Below, piece after piece: positions 41,029 through 45,818 of a stretch of 64,000 nt of DNA (positions within the stretch are counted from its first letter, which is position 1; every line of letters begins with the position of its first letter). Source of the stretch: Andrena cerasifolii (Eukaryota; Arthropoda; Insecta; Hymenoptera; Andrenidae); NCBI RefSeq assembly GCF_050908995.1, contig NC_135119.1, positions 5,084,001 to 5,148,000 of the forward strand, written 5' to 3'. The translations under genes and the position numbers were made by a program. The notes beneath the pieces are model-generated. The model was not told the DNA's origin. It searched no databases and worked only from the letters and a program-made list of their open reading frames with translations.

Positions 41029-42969
41029 ATAAAAATGAAATAAAATTGATGTTTCTCGGGAATTTTTAAGTAGTTTTCTACGCGCTCGGTACATTTTTAT
41101 ACAGGAAAAACCCTTTGGTACATACAGAGTAGAAAAGGTCAGTAGAGGAGTAGTGCATAAAAGTAGAAACACAAAAAAGAACGCCTAAAGTCAAAATGAA
41201 ATAGTGCAAAAATAGAGTACTAGCAAAAGGAATAAGATAAAATACAATGGAAATAAATAGGAGTTCCTGGGAGTTACTAACCGCCTTTCTCGCAGAATGC
41301 TTGAACGAGTATAATGAGTGGCAGAAGAAATCAACTAAATGCGTAAAAGAATTCGAAGTTCTACACAGTCTATCAACACAGTTGTTCATGCCAAAAGTAG
41401 TAGAATGTTTACGCAGCCTAAATAGTGGAACATTCCTTAGCACTCTGGGCGGTACATTAAGTTCAAATAAGCTTAGAAGCTCCGGACACTTGACGTGGTG
41501 ATTCATAAATTTAAAGGTAAGTATTAGATCAGATAGAAGCCTCCGCTTTTCGAGAGGAAGTTAGCCCAGAGTAGAAAGGATGTGCTCATAATTATGAGAA
41601 AATCGGTCGAAGTTCTGTATTCAAAGTTCTGTATTTTTCAGAACCCCCACCCCCGCGATATATGCACTCATACATGAACACGAAACTGTAACCATGTTCC
41701 ACTGGCAATTCGACTGGAATGAGTACAATAATTCCAAGCGTAGGTATAGATATAGGTACATTGAATAAAATTGAATTTCCACTCGAAATTTTTAGTAGTG
41801 CGTCCTATGCAGTTAACCCGTTGCATGTATAGATGAACTGTATTAGGGTTTGTCGGTTTTTAAAAACCGGGTTTAAAAATTGGTTCTTATTTATAAATTT
41901 ACAAAATTCGAAAACCGGTTTTATATACCAGAATTATTATGCAGAAATGAATTAATTGTCTAATTAAAAACGTTAACATTTTTAGTTGAAATCGCCTCGG
42001 ACACAAGCATATTGTAGTAGGTAACAGTTTACAGTAAAACTAATCTTCATGAGTTCATATTTTCTGAAGAAAAATACTAAATGGGGAAGAAAAAGATTTA
42101 TAAATTAGTACCACTGTAAAACATTTATATTTTGTGCGGATTTTAATTACTTCAGTTTTTTTATTTGCTATTGTATGCAGTCTATTTTATTGTGTTATAT
42201 TTTTGTAGATCCATAAATGTTAAGTGAATTGAAAAATAGTACGGATTTGTACGGATTTTAAATAACTTAATTTTTTTATTTGGTTTTACATAGATAGAGT
42301 ATATTTTATTTTTAAAATAAGTACAAATATTTATTTACTATTTTGATTGTATATTTTTTGTGAAAATTCGGAAACCGTTTTTTGGGGAATAGTGGAATTC
42401 AAAAACCATTTTTTTCGAAACTCGGTTTTTGTATAAACCCTAAACCATATATATATGTAGAATTTTATCCAAATCAATGACCCGAACCTTGTGCATTCCC
42501 ATTGTTATCCAGTGCATAGAAGCTTTCCTGGAGATGCGAGCGCATTGGAAAAAGGACCCGAAATAATTTTCGTATACCTTGTAGCTGAAGAGCTCTGCGG
42601 ATGGCAAGACACGCCAACCGCTGAGAGTACTGAGACATAATGAGAGTGTAATTTACATACCCTGCCGACGAAGAATCGCCTATAACACTTGGCCGTGTCG
42701 TCTTGGTCTATCCTCGGTTGCCAAGCAGGCTGTGCCGGAAGTAACGCCCTGCCAGCGGAGTCGAGGGCGTGCTGATGATCGGTACCGTCGACCCAGTATC
42801 CGGGCGGTGTCACCACCAGAGGTGGCTGAGATCCGGAACTGCCTTGCTGGAGCGCAGCCTCCATAAGAGCCCTGCCGACCGGTGCATCCCCAACTGGCGA
42901 CGGAGATGGTGTAGGTGTGTGATTATTCTGATTACCGGGGCTCGAGGCTGCCCTGTCCTCCCTCGGGGT
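7980..42969 (-). CDS. Rapgap1: Rap1 GTPase-activating protein, gene span (7 coding exons, 5' end missing)
   Basis: Spliced gene on the minus strand. It is predicted to stimulate GTP hydrolysis by the small GTPase Rap1 in the cytoplasm or at membranes, which lowers Rap1 signalling to adhesion and MAPK pathways (family knowledge). Coding exons in transcript order are 42969-42661, 20295-20113, 12961-12723, 11796-11518, 11265-11100, 10945-10103 and 8141-7980. All borders are GT/AG and the phases agree, giving 2181 nt (726 codons plus stop). Visible residues about 50-390 align from memory along the whole dimerisation plus RapGAP catalytic core of vertebrate Rap1GAP. The tail keeps DTGLESMSS, close to DTGLESVSS in the vertebrate protein. 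SIPA1-type RapGAPs fit less well. The N-terminal exon or exons, including any GoLoco motif, were not found up to 64000. Introns are 22.4 kb, 7.2 kb, 0.9 kb, 252 nt, 154 nt and 2.0 kb. Confidence 0.93.
8142..9151. other. Rapgap1 last intron, part 1
   Basis: No coding signal. 8533-9155 may be another TTAA-bounded element, since it begins TTAAGGG and ends CCCCTTAA, but the inverted match is only about 7 bp. A GC-rich phrase lies at about 9005-9034. Confidence 0.35.
9152..9869. mobile_element. TTAA-bounded non-autonomous element, family 1
   Basis: Left end TTAACGAGTTACGCCACCCT and right end CAGGGTGGCGTAACCCTG are inverted repeats. The interior shares long stretches with 61398-62145 (for example CCAAAACTATTTGTCCGATT and the phrase around aaatccctatgctac). 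The right TTAA is placed at 9866-9869, a few bases beyond the inverted end, so that border is less sure. It sits in the last Rapgap1 intron. Confidence 0.65.
10103..10945 (-). CDS. Rapgap1: Rapgap1 coding exon F (residues 393-673, Ser-rich regulatory tail)
   Basis: 843 nt, phase 0 at both ends. The acceptor cag precedes CTA AGA ACC, giving LRTRSALLESLTEELQGKT after KLE of exon E; the vertebrate protein reads ERTRAALLETLYEEL here. I chose the donor GTG|GTAAGT at 10102 over reading through to the TAA at 10028 because it joins in frame to a continuing coiled coil in exon G. Parts: a Gly-rich stretch; RFIDTVRKALISRVRN, like the vertebrate FFESFKRVIRSRS block; a long Ser/Glu/Asp-rich disordered tail with RRDS and RRES (possible basophilic-kinase sites, since Rap1GAP is a known PKA target); DTGLESMSS at about residues 625-633; and the start of a coiled coil at about 648. 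Reading through instead would add about 22 residues with no homology. Confidence 0.88.
11100..11265 (-). CDS. Rapgap1: Rapgap1 coding exon E (residues 337-392, end of RapGAP domain)
   Basis: 166 nt. The first base G completes the Arg codon from exon D, then 55 codons run [40 protein letters not shown] and AENAAYKAEKFSKLE. This is nearly the same as the vertebrate stretch [20 protein letters not shown] through AEKFAKLE, the last beta-strand and the C-terminal helix of the catalytic domain. The acceptor is aaacgcag and the donor GAG|GTAACT. The exon is short and has no start codon in the right place, so it is easily missed, but it is required: without it the domain loses its last 55 residues. 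Introns on both sides are short (252 and 154 nt). Confidence 0.94.
11518..11796 (-). CDS. Rapgap1: Rapgap1 coding exon D (residues 244-336, catalytic core with Asn thumb)
   Basis: 279 nt. The acceptor is ttttcgcag; the first base A completes GG|A (Gly). The exon ends ACC AG|gtatat and shares an Arg codon with exon E. It encodes YCGGLDTRHGQTGDSAVY, VLFHVASLLPYSPGD, QLQRKRHIGNDIVAIIF, TPFSPDM and IASHFLHAFIVVQV. In Rap1GAP the Asn of HIGND supplies the catalytic asparagine thumb in place of an arginine finger. That Asn is visible residue 296 here, close to human Asn290, and the neighbouring Arg-Lys-Arg-His is intact, so the domain should be active. The exon has several open shadow frames on the other strand that carry no homology. 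Confidence 0.95.
11797..12722. other. Rapgap1 intron between exons C and D
   Basis: AT-rich. 12159-12180 (ACTGCTCGAAATAATTAGAG) looks like a Tc1/mariner terminus, but I see no matching second end. No coding signal. Confidence 0.4.
12723..12961 (-). CDS. Rapgap1: Rapgap1 coding exon C (residues 165-243, start of RapGAP domain)
   Basis: 239 nt starting in phase 0 after tttttacag and ending AAG GG|gttagt, which leaves two bases of a Gly codon for the next exon. It contains YDEHALVSRFKFGVLHQRVG (about residues 190-209), followed by QVTEEQLFGN, PAFQEFLDLLGQKI and DLKDHKG. These are the classic opening motifs of the Rap/Ran-GAP domain (vertebrate FDEH, NNFKFGVIYQKLGQTSEEE, PAFVEFLEFLGQKV and LQDFKG). 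The codons upstream of the acceptor in the same frame are open but have no homology, so the acceptor sets the 5' border. The donor is not the commonest form but gives an exact phase match to exon D. Confidence 0.93.
13150..13270. mobile_element. 121-bp TA-flanked MITE
   Basis: Inverted ends TGAGGCATTGGGAGCAGAAA and TTTTGCTCTCAAAGCCTCA lie between TA at 13148-13149 and TA at 13271-13272. An inner matched pair is CCCACATT / AACGTGGG. Tc1/mariner-type target, non-coding. Confidence 0.65.
13500..14900. repeat. GC-rich block with diverged ~410-426 bp units
   Basis: A GC-rich island in an AT-rich intron. The phrase taccaacgcaaca recurs at about 13733, 14143 and 14569, a spacing of 410 and 426. Neighbouring stretches (for example the AAAGCAGAG..GACCACG phrases near 13890 and 14285) also look related between units. 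One unit contains a 5S rRNA-derived sequence on the minus strand. Open frames here have no recognisable homology and look incidental. It could be part of a retroelement or of a tandem repeat array; I cannot classify it. Confidence 0.45.
14047..14140 (-). pseudogene. 5S rRNA-derived sequence (truncated, SINE3-like)
   Basis: On the minus strand this starts GCCAGCGG and continues GGTTCTCGTTCGATCACCGA, AGTTAAGCATCG, GGGGCGCG and GATGGGTGACCG. It follows the order of 5S rRNA from its 5' GCCA through box A (AGTTAAGCA) to box C (GATGGGTGACC), with a short replaced segment where 5S has GTTAGTACTT. The 3' quarter of 5S is absent; instead TTTTT follows, which resembles a Pol III stop. I infer a 5S-derived SINE head or a degenerate 5S pseudogene, not a functional 5S gene. 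Confidence 0.7.
15084..15663. mobile_element. Long-TIR MITE (CAAGG ends), carrying a nested insertion
   Basis: The left arm begins CAAGGGAAGACCTCGAACCC and the right end is its inverse (GGTTCAGGATCTTTCATTG). Arms match for about 150 bp, including GGGGATTTCCTCCTGAT and its inverse. A second copy at 36189-36605 has TTA on both sides, suggesting a PIF/Harbinger-type 3-bp duplication; here the flanks are TGA and TAA. Non-coding. Confidence 0.7.
15338..15487. mobile_element. TTAA-flanked MITE nested in the long-TIR element
   Basis: TTAA at 15338-15341 and 15484-15487 encloses ends CCTTCAGAGGGCC and GGCCCTCTAAAAG. It interrupts the 15084-15663 element near its centre; the copy at 36189 lacks it. 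150 bp. Confidence 0.65.
15664..16400. other. Intron sequence, nothing recognised
   Basis: AT-rich Rapgap1 intron. No repeats or coding signal that I can support. Confidence 0.4.
16401..16930. mobile_element. 530-bp long-TIR element with TA duplication
   Basis: Left arm GGTATAGTGCCTCTACGAGC and right arm GCTCGTAGAGGTACTATACC are inverse, flanked by TA (16399-16400 and 16931-16932). Arms extend about 160 bp each and include GGGCCGCTAAACGTG and its inverse. The centre is AT-rich. Non-autonomous, mariner-type target. Confidence 0.8.
16941..17634. mobile_element. TTAA-bounded element (host of a nested MITE)
   Basis: TTAA at 16941-16944 and 17631-17634. Ends TTAACCCGGCGGGAGGCGC and GCGCCTCCCACCGAGTTAA are inverted repeats. 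The left portion (CGCACCCC, then a TTGTCGCTA phrase) recurs at about 37709-37770. A second element at 16989-17397 is inserted in it. Confidence 0.75.
16989..17397. mobile_element. Nested TA-flanked MITE, 409 bp
   Basis: Ends AGGTGAATGTCCCAATTTCT and AGAAATTGGGACACTCACCT, with TA at 16987-16988 and 17398-17399. The related sequence near 37750 reads straight through TTGTCGCTACCGGGTC without it, so the empty site is present in the same window. Non-coding. Confidence 0.85.
17635..18230. other. Intron sequence, nothing recognised
   Basis: AT-rich; short open frames have no homology. Confidence 0.4.
18231..18920. mobile_element. TTAA-bounded foldback element, family 2 (copy 1)
   Basis: TTAAGGGGATC on the left and GGAAGGTCCCCTTAA on the right. 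The interior is a long foldback: TTATTATCCGATTCGACTGA in the left half reappears inverted in the right half. It is in opposite orientation to the copy at 24709-25415 and in the same orientation as 26768-27503. Open frames across the copies are parallel but have no known homology. Confidence 0.75.
18921..19603. mobile_element. Foldback element with ~150-bp arms
   Basis: The left arm (GTGGAAAATGTGTACATTTG) is the inverse of the right arm (ATGTACACATTTTCC near 19578-19593). Inner matched parts include TCGATTTTAGACGGCTACAC and TGTAGTCGTCTAAAATCGAC. It abuts the preceding TTAA element directly; its own target duplication is not clear. Confidence 0.6.
19652..19995. mobile_element. Tc1/mariner-like MITE, 344 bp
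   Basis: Ends CAGCGTGTTTCATAAC and GTTTTGAAACGCCCTG are inverted, between TA at 19650-19651 and 19996-19997. The CAGGGTGTTTCA-type end is common in mariner-derived elements. The interior is AT-rich without transposase. Confidence 0.7.
20113..20295 (-). CDS. Rapgap1: Rapgap1 coding exon B (residues 104-164, dimerisation region)
   Basis: 61 codons in phase 0 on both sides. The acceptor is cttttgcag with a good pyrimidine tract, and the donor is AAG|GTGAAG. The exon begins EHVNLVGRDG and includes GQEHWRVLLRLRAGSTHELV, which matches the vertebrate GDQEHLRLLLRTKCRTYHDVI segment residue for residue in its pattern. It ends at AKMVK, as the vertebrate protein reads MAKLV before the next helix. This part belongs to the region preceding the catalytic domain that supports dimer formation in Rap1GAP. 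It is an island of coding sequence: the flanking introns are 7.2 and 22.4 kb, both full of repeats. A CT-rich tract immediately follows on the plus strand (20363-20404). Confidence 0.92.
20646..20871. mobile_element. hAT MITE with 8-bp target duplication
   Basis: Ends CAGTGATTCCCAACC and GGTTGGGAAACACTG. Flanking octamers are TTCTACGT (20638-20645) and TTCAACGT (20872-20879), 7 of 8 identical. Inside are GGGTCGC phrases and an AT-rich core. 226 bp. Confidence 0.88.
21126..22058. mobile_element. hAT-like element filled with a TTCGAATA minisatellite
   Basis: Begins TAGAGCTGTAATTATTCG and ends CGAATATTTGTTAAGCCCTA. Perfect octamers GTGCAAAC flank it at 21118-21125 and 22059-22066. 21150-21640 is an array of ~46-bp units (gattaatttcttcgaatatt with ATTCGAATAATTCGAATAAT). 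21640-21870 is a second array of ~53-bp units containing AATTAGGAGTATTCG. No transposase. A related right end occurs at 39999. Confidence 0.8.
22067..23290. other. Intron sequence, nothing recognised
   Basis: AT-rich, unique-looking part of the 22-kb Rapgap1 intron. Confidence 0.4.
23395..24052. repeat. Inverted duplication around a ~57-bp tandem array
   Basis: Four units starting ggctaaaatttgtaattg (23584, 23641, 23697, 23755; spacing 57, 56, 58) each contain ATAAAACAAGTTGAGTATAT. They lie between inverse copies of a ~140-bp segment (about 23400-23530 and 23815-23942, with TTGGAGCGTACCAGAAAAGT on plus in the right copy). The unit then occurs again in inverse and in direct orientation at 23945-24052. 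Confidence 0.75.
24053..24708. other. Intron sequence, nothing recognised
   Basis: AT-rich; no supportable feature. Confidence 0.4.
24709..25415. mobile_element. TTAA-bounded foldback element, family 2 (copy 2, best preserved)
   Basis: Ends TTAAGGGGAGGTTCCGG and CCGGAACCTCCCCTTAA are perfect 17-bp inverted repeats including TTAA. Inside, GGGACCTGTATTTCCAAAAG on the left matches the inverse of the phrase ending ATACAGGTCCCACC on the right, so each half can fold on the other. 707 bp; piggyBac-like target choice. Confidence 0.85.
25416..26767. other. Intron sequence between transposons
   Basis: 25430-25860 is moderately repetitive-looking, with runs of ACCC and GGGG, but I find no partner in the window. 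26000-26540 is of average composition and unique-looking. No coding signal. Confidence 0.4.
26768..27503. mobile_element. TTAA-bounded foldback element, family 2 (copy 3)
   Basis: Bounded by TTAA at 26768-26771 and 27500-27503, with the same interior as 18231-18920 in the same orientation. The left tip has drifted (TTAAGGGTACTTTACGG). The right end is GGAAGGTCCCCTTAA. Confidence 0.75.
27504..28304. other. Intron sequence, nothing recognised
   Basis: AT-rich; no feature I can support. Confidence 0.4.
28305..28675. mobile_element. MITE with GGGG...CCCC inverted ends
   Basis: Left GGGGTCATCCTTAACTTACG is the inverse of right CGTAATTTAAGGAGGGCCCC. A second inverse pair follows (TTACAGTATGGGGTGAGGGG-type G tracts and their partners). 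371 bp. The target duplication is unclear, so the superfamily is not assigned. Confidence 0.65.
28676..29450. other. Intron sequence; one short hairpin
   Basis: Mostly unique-looking. At about 29325-29360 AAAACAGCTTCA and TGAAGCTGTTTT form a short hairpin next to TA repeats. Confidence 0.4.
29451..29966. repeat. Long palindrome with (TA)n centre
   Basis: Arms of about 200 bp (CCAAAGCTCACGTGGCATAA at 29467 and its near-inverse near 29930-29949) flank TA repeats and a CGAATCTAATATA spacer at 29710-29725. The arms differ at only a few bases. No coding content. Confidence 0.85.
29967..30552. other. Intron sequence, nothing recognised
   Basis: Average composition; no homology seen. Confidence 0.4.
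30553..31344. repeat. Dispersed ATTACCGTGCC repeat (copy 1)
   Basis: Left end TAGGGTAGAGTCCCGATTAC followed by ACCGTGCCctgtccctatt. The right part (about 31139-31344) is the inverse of 55770-55985 and includes GGGCACGGTAATGGGGAC. The expected right tip is missing, replaced by the TGCTA satellite. Confidence 0.6.
31345..32452. repeat. TGCTA pentanucleotide satellite, 1.1 kb
   Basis: About 220 copies of TGCTA/TGGTA/CGCTA variants. Because 5 is not a multiple of 3, all frames stay open and give Met-Leu-Cys-Tyr-Ala-type strings; these are not genes. The variant pattern of about 31876-32110 is repeated almost exactly at about 32116-32350, a 240-bp second-order duplication. Confidence 0.95.
32700..33420. 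promoter_or_regulatory. GC-rich island inside the 22-kb intron, candidate promoter
   Basis: GC-rich and CpG-containing against an AT-rich intron. An AAGATGGCC word lies on the minus strand at about 33012-33020. A 103-codon minus-strand frame with a hydrophobic start (MASDFLPLALFLAS, 33017-32706) and a plus-strand frame (33107-33331) are open but have no homology. It could be an alternative Rapgap1 promoter, an enhancer or a non-coding transcript start. Confidence 0.3.
33425..33505 (+). other. Exon-like segment on plus strand
   Basis: The sequence ctcgtttcctttcag precedes an 81-nt segment that is open in all three frames and ends A|GTAAGA. The acceptor and donor are both good. One frame reads LRRERISTQRLQLLREYDAH, helical-looking but not recognised. 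AATAAA occurs at about 34013 downstream. It could be part of an unannotated nested transcript; it could also be chance. Confidence 0.25.
33531..34850. other. Intron sequence with an 18-T run
   Basis: A poly-T tract at about 33540-33559, then unique-looking sequence with a few open frames (33745-33999, 34561-34791) that I do not recognise. Confidence 0.4.
34915..35200. mobile_element. Palindromic MITE copy 1
   Basis: Arms with ATGTCACTTTAAATAAAATC and its inverse (about 34984 and 35099), GGGGCAGGATATT on the inner left and AATATCCTGCCCC on the inner right, and a ~65-bp loop. The same element lies at 37870-38100 in the opposite orientation. Confidence 0.75.
35565..35987. mobile_element. Foldback MITE with ~165-bp arms (CAAGG ends)
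   Basis: Left CAAGGAGAGTATTTTAGGTG and right CACCTAAAATACTCTCCTTG are exact inverses. Arms continue through GTCCGCCTCCGATCATTTTG to CAAAGTTAGGGTTGAAAAAT. 423 bp. Same first five bases as 15084-15663, so possibly the same superfamily. Confidence 0.8.
36077..36711. mobile_element. TTAA-bounded element split by a long-TIR MITE
   Basis: TTAA at 36077-36080 and 36708-36711. Ends CCCTCCTGAACTCGCGTG and CACGCGAGTTCAGGAGGG are perfect inverses. The interior holds the complete element 36189-36605. Confidence 0.85.
36189..36605. mobile_element. Long-TIR MITE copy 2 with TTA duplication
   Basis: Starts CAAGGGAAGATCCTGAACCC and ends GGGTTCGGGGTGTTTCCTTG, with TTA at 36186-36188 and 36606-36608. Same family as 15084-15663 without the inner TTAA insertion. 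The TTA target suggests PIF/Harbinger. Confidence 0.8.
36712..37705. other. Intron sequence
   Basis: At about 37106-37130 CAGAGATGGGGAAAAAATTT resembles one end of the hAT MITE at 62903. The rest, including an open frame at 37135-37443, has no homology that I recognise. Confidence 0.4.
37709..38110. mobile_element. Partial TTAA element (empty-site paralogue) plus palindromic MITE copy 2
   Basis: TTAACTCGGCGGGACGCGCA onward matches the left end of 16941-17634 and reads through TTGTCGCTACCGGGTC without the nested MITE found there. From about 37870 to 38100 a second copy of the 34915 palindrome follows, in the opposite orientation (loop inverted). The right end of the TTAA element was not found. 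Confidence 0.65.
38111..39284. other. Intron sequence with a possible element end
   Basis: 38400-38900 is unique-looking. At about 39068 TTAAGGGGTTATGCCTAGTC resembles 60785 (TTAAGGGGTCATGCTCAGTC), suggesting another TTAA family end. Confidence 0.35.
39285..39999. repeat. 27-bp minisatellite beside an hAT-like right end
   Basis: From about 39421 to 39930, some 18-19 copies of a 27-bp unit (tattcgaatgcttgg plus CTATTCGAATAG) with few changes. Since 27 is 9 codons, each strand has long open frames of 9-residue repeats (SIRMLGYSN on plus); these are not genes. The sequence ends CAAATAATCCCAGCCCTA at 39999, like the right end of 21126-22058. The left end of the element was not found. Confidence 0.85.
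40000..40693. other. Intron sequence, nothing recognised
   Basis: No supportable feature. Confidence 0.4.
40694..41103. repeat. Palindrome with TA-rich tandem core
   Basis: Arms of ~75 bp (AAATTCCCGAGAAACATCAA and its inverse, about 40731 and 41050) enclose ~32-bp units of ttttatttttattttatata with TATACATATATTA, followed by (TA)n. Long open frames of Tyr/Ile/Phe here are compositional. Confidence 0.8.
41104..41845. other. Intron sequence, nothing recognised
   Basis: Open frames at 41078-41506 (minus) and 41247-41501 (plus) overlap; neither has homology I know. Confidence 0.4.
41846..42440. mobile_element. MITE with GGGTTT...AAACCC ends and TA duplication
   Basis: TA at 41844-41845 and 42441-42442. 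GGGTTTGTCGGTTTTTAAAA at left; CTCGGTTTTTGTATAAACCC at right. A related copy in inverse orientation starts at about 63229 and shares the CTACTACAAATATGCTTGTG segment. Confidence 0.6.
42661..42969 (-). CDS. Rapgap1: Rapgap1 coding exon A (first visible exon, residues 1-103)
   Basis: 103 codons in phase 0. The acceptor is gattacag at 42970-42977 and the donor AGG|GTATGT lies at 42660. The exon starts with a Ser/Pro/Asn-rich linker (TPSPSPVGD at about residues 19-28). It then has PPLVVTPPGYWVDGTDH at about 49-65, the counterpart of the vertebrate Gly-Tyr-Trp-Ile-Glu-Gly-Thr segment that opens the Rap1GAP dimerisation region. It ends in CYRRFFVGR, matching vertebrate IYRKHFLGK, and splices directly into EHVNL of the next exon. 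An in-frame TGA lies just upstream of the acceptor, so the exon cannot extend 5' in this frame. The pyrimidine tract before the acceptor is weak. A Met sits at residue 36, but the conserved neighbours make an internal exon more likely than a start exon. Confidence 0.9.
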
Positions 42970-43534
42970 CTGTAATCATCGCGGAACAGTTCGATATGAG
43001 AGCCTGAATACCATCTTCCCCCTCAACATTCTAAACCCCTACCCCCGGAACTTTCTACAATTTTAAATCGAATACCATTAAGAGTTACGGGAGTCACTGA
43101 ATTTTAATAGCTGGAGCCATTTAATTTTAATTTCTCTGTGCCTCCTTAAAATTGTATCGCGCAGGGGCACAGGTATGCTGGCTATCCGATTTTTCGGAAT
43201 GGTATCGAAAGGAAATATCGCGACGTTATAAGACCTTTACGTTAAAATGGTATTTTATCGTAAAAAAATTTGTTAAAAATTTTGTTTACTAAGAGAAGGA
43301 ACTTATATCCTTGTAAAGAATCAAGCTGAATTTTTACAGTCTTATATTTCTCTTACTTTCTAATTAACCTGACCTAAGTAAATATTGAGATACACTAATC
43401 TACAAAATCTAGTTAATGAGTCTGATTAGGTATGTATTTTGAAAATGCAAAATAGAATTAATACTTTCTGTTAACATTAAATAACTAATGAATGAAAAAC
43501 TAACTTCAATTGAAGAATACAATCTAAATAATTT
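42970..43534. other. Rapgap1 5' intron, nothing recognised
   Basis: Upstream (minus sense) of the first visible exon. No coding homology found. Confidence 0.4.
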
Positions 43535-43906
43535 ATACCTAGAAACCATGAGGAATGTTGATGAGAATATTTTAGAGGTGGGTTTGCATTAATTTTTATT
43601 AGCTTTATAAGATTTTTAATTTCATTAATATTTCTAATTTTTTACCCAACTAGTATTCAATTTTTAGTTGTTTGATATATTGTTTATTCTTTGGACTCGT
43701 GGGGTTATACCGCGAGTCCGGCATGATGAATTAATATATATATAAATAAAATATAATATATAATATAATATATATATATAAATAAAATATAAATAATTTA
43801 ATGCATAAGAAAGAAATTTCTTTCAACACACACACATAATAAAATATATAATAAAAATATATAATAAAAATAAAATCTAAATAATTTAAAGCATAAGAAA
43901 GAAATA

Positions 43907-43943
<37 letters not shown>

Positions 43944-44083
43944 TTTAAAGCATAAGAAAAAAATATATATATATATTCTTTCTTATGCTTTAAATTATTT
44001 ACATTTTATTTTTATTATATAATTATATTCTATATATATATTTGTGAAAGAAATTTCTTTCTTATGCATTAAATTATTTAAAT

Positions 44084-44140
<57 letters not shown>

Positions 44141-44353
44141 TCATCATGCCGGATTCACGGTATAACCCCACAAGTCCAAACAATAAACAAAATATCAAAC
44201 AACTAAAAATTGAATACTAGTTGGGTAAAAAATTAGAAATATTAATAAAATTAGAAATCTTATAAAGCTAATTCTTAAATACTCGGCCACAAAAACGAAT
44301 GCAAACCCACCTCTAAAATATTCTCATCAACATTCCTCATGGTTTCTAGGTAT
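43535..44353. repeat. Long palindrome with TA-rich centre
   Basis: Outer arms of ~200 bp (TACCTAGAAACCATGAGGAA at 43536 and the inverse ending 44353; CCGGCATGATGAATTAATAT at 43717 and its inverse at about 44130-44150) flank nested TA repeats with smaller inverse pairs such as CATAAGAAAGAAAT and its inverse. Confidence 0.85.
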
Positions 44354-45816
44354 CAAAGTTTAACGTAGAAAACTAATTACCGAGGTAAGGAAGATAACAT
44401 AATAATGTATCTGAAATATTTCTACGTGCTGCAAGCATGATTTTGTTCTTATAAATATACAGCCGAACGTCGAAGGAATATATGTACATACGATAAGTCC
44501 TCATTTAACTGTACGTTACGCGCACTTTGCGTAAAATTTTTATTCACCCGCTCCACCGTTACCGGAAACCGAGTAATTATCTTTCTTTTAAGGTATTATT
44601 AGAGTGCCGCGGCCGGCGCCCGCGCGCCTTTACGTGCGCGCCTTTTAATGAATTTCGTTCGCTACTGTTACGAACCGCGTATGGTTTTGTGCTACTAATG
44701 CGCAGCACTTTTTAACGTTCTCGTGTTCTGCATTTCTCCGTTATATCACCCTTTTTGTGGTAATTTGAATAGTGTCCGTTGCATAAGAGGCAGTGATTGG
44801 ACACAGGATATTAATACCAGCGACAACGCAACGCACTAAATGCGAAAGAATGATGCAACAATTTAATTAACAGTGAATCCACGGAACACCGTATTGCGCA
44901 TTGGTAACAACTAACGAATAATACTGAAACGTTGCCTGTCGTTATAAATTCGTTACTAATGATGTTTGTTTAGGGACTCCCTGTTAGAAAATATTTTAAA
45001 TAATGAATAGGGGTTATTCGATATTTTATGCAATAATAAACGTCGTTTATTTTAACATTTCTACAATAAAATAGACACGTGTTATTAATGAAGATTATGA
45101 GATCGAAATGTGATAGTAATAAAGTTTGCTGTAAATACTGAGCATAGTAATCGAATCTTATCGAATTTAATAATAGGTAACTATAATATATGGATAAGTT
45201 CGTAATAAAAATTATTTTATATCTGCAACACTTCGAGTTAATAATTTTAATAAAATAACAGAAATAAAACCATTTATGTTTATTAACTTAATAACAGCTG
45301 GGATTAAATGCCATTAATTTGTTAATAATAGTTATTATTAATTTCTGTCAGCAAATAAGAATATTTCCATCACTATTGCATGCAGAAAATAGTAACTGCT
45401 GAAGAGATCACGGGAAACTTAATTTCTATGTCATTTATTGCAATTGTGTTTCGCTTCATCGTGTTTTATATACTGCGTTACATAAATAAAGATACCCTTT
45501 CGTACAATTTCAATCGCGACGCAATATTGCTGCGAGCTATCGATCGAAGGGAAGTGGTAAAAGAAACGGGCGTATTATAGGAAATCGAGATGTCTTCGAC
45601 GATTCAGTGTGATCGTGAAACCAGAACGATTGAATGGCTTCGTAAATTGGAAACGGAAACGAAGTGCATTCAGAAATGTCATCCGACATAACTGTCATGT
45701 ACATACGTCCAATGAATACGTGTACGTGAATTTAATATATTAATTAACTGTTGCAATATCGCAGATATTCAATATCGAAAATTTCATTTTCATCAACTGT
45801 ATCGAAACATGCGCAT
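44354..45816. other. Intron sequence with a small GC-rich patch
   Basis: 44605-44645 is GC-rich (GCCGCGGCCGGCGCCCGCGC). The rest is AT-rich with no recognisable feature. Confidence 0.4.
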
Positions 45817-45818
45817 TA

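Noticed and set aside
40599..41069. Tyr/Ile/Phe-rich 'membrane' protein
   Set aside because: Low-complexity TA-rich tandem DNA inside a palindrome; composition alone explains it.
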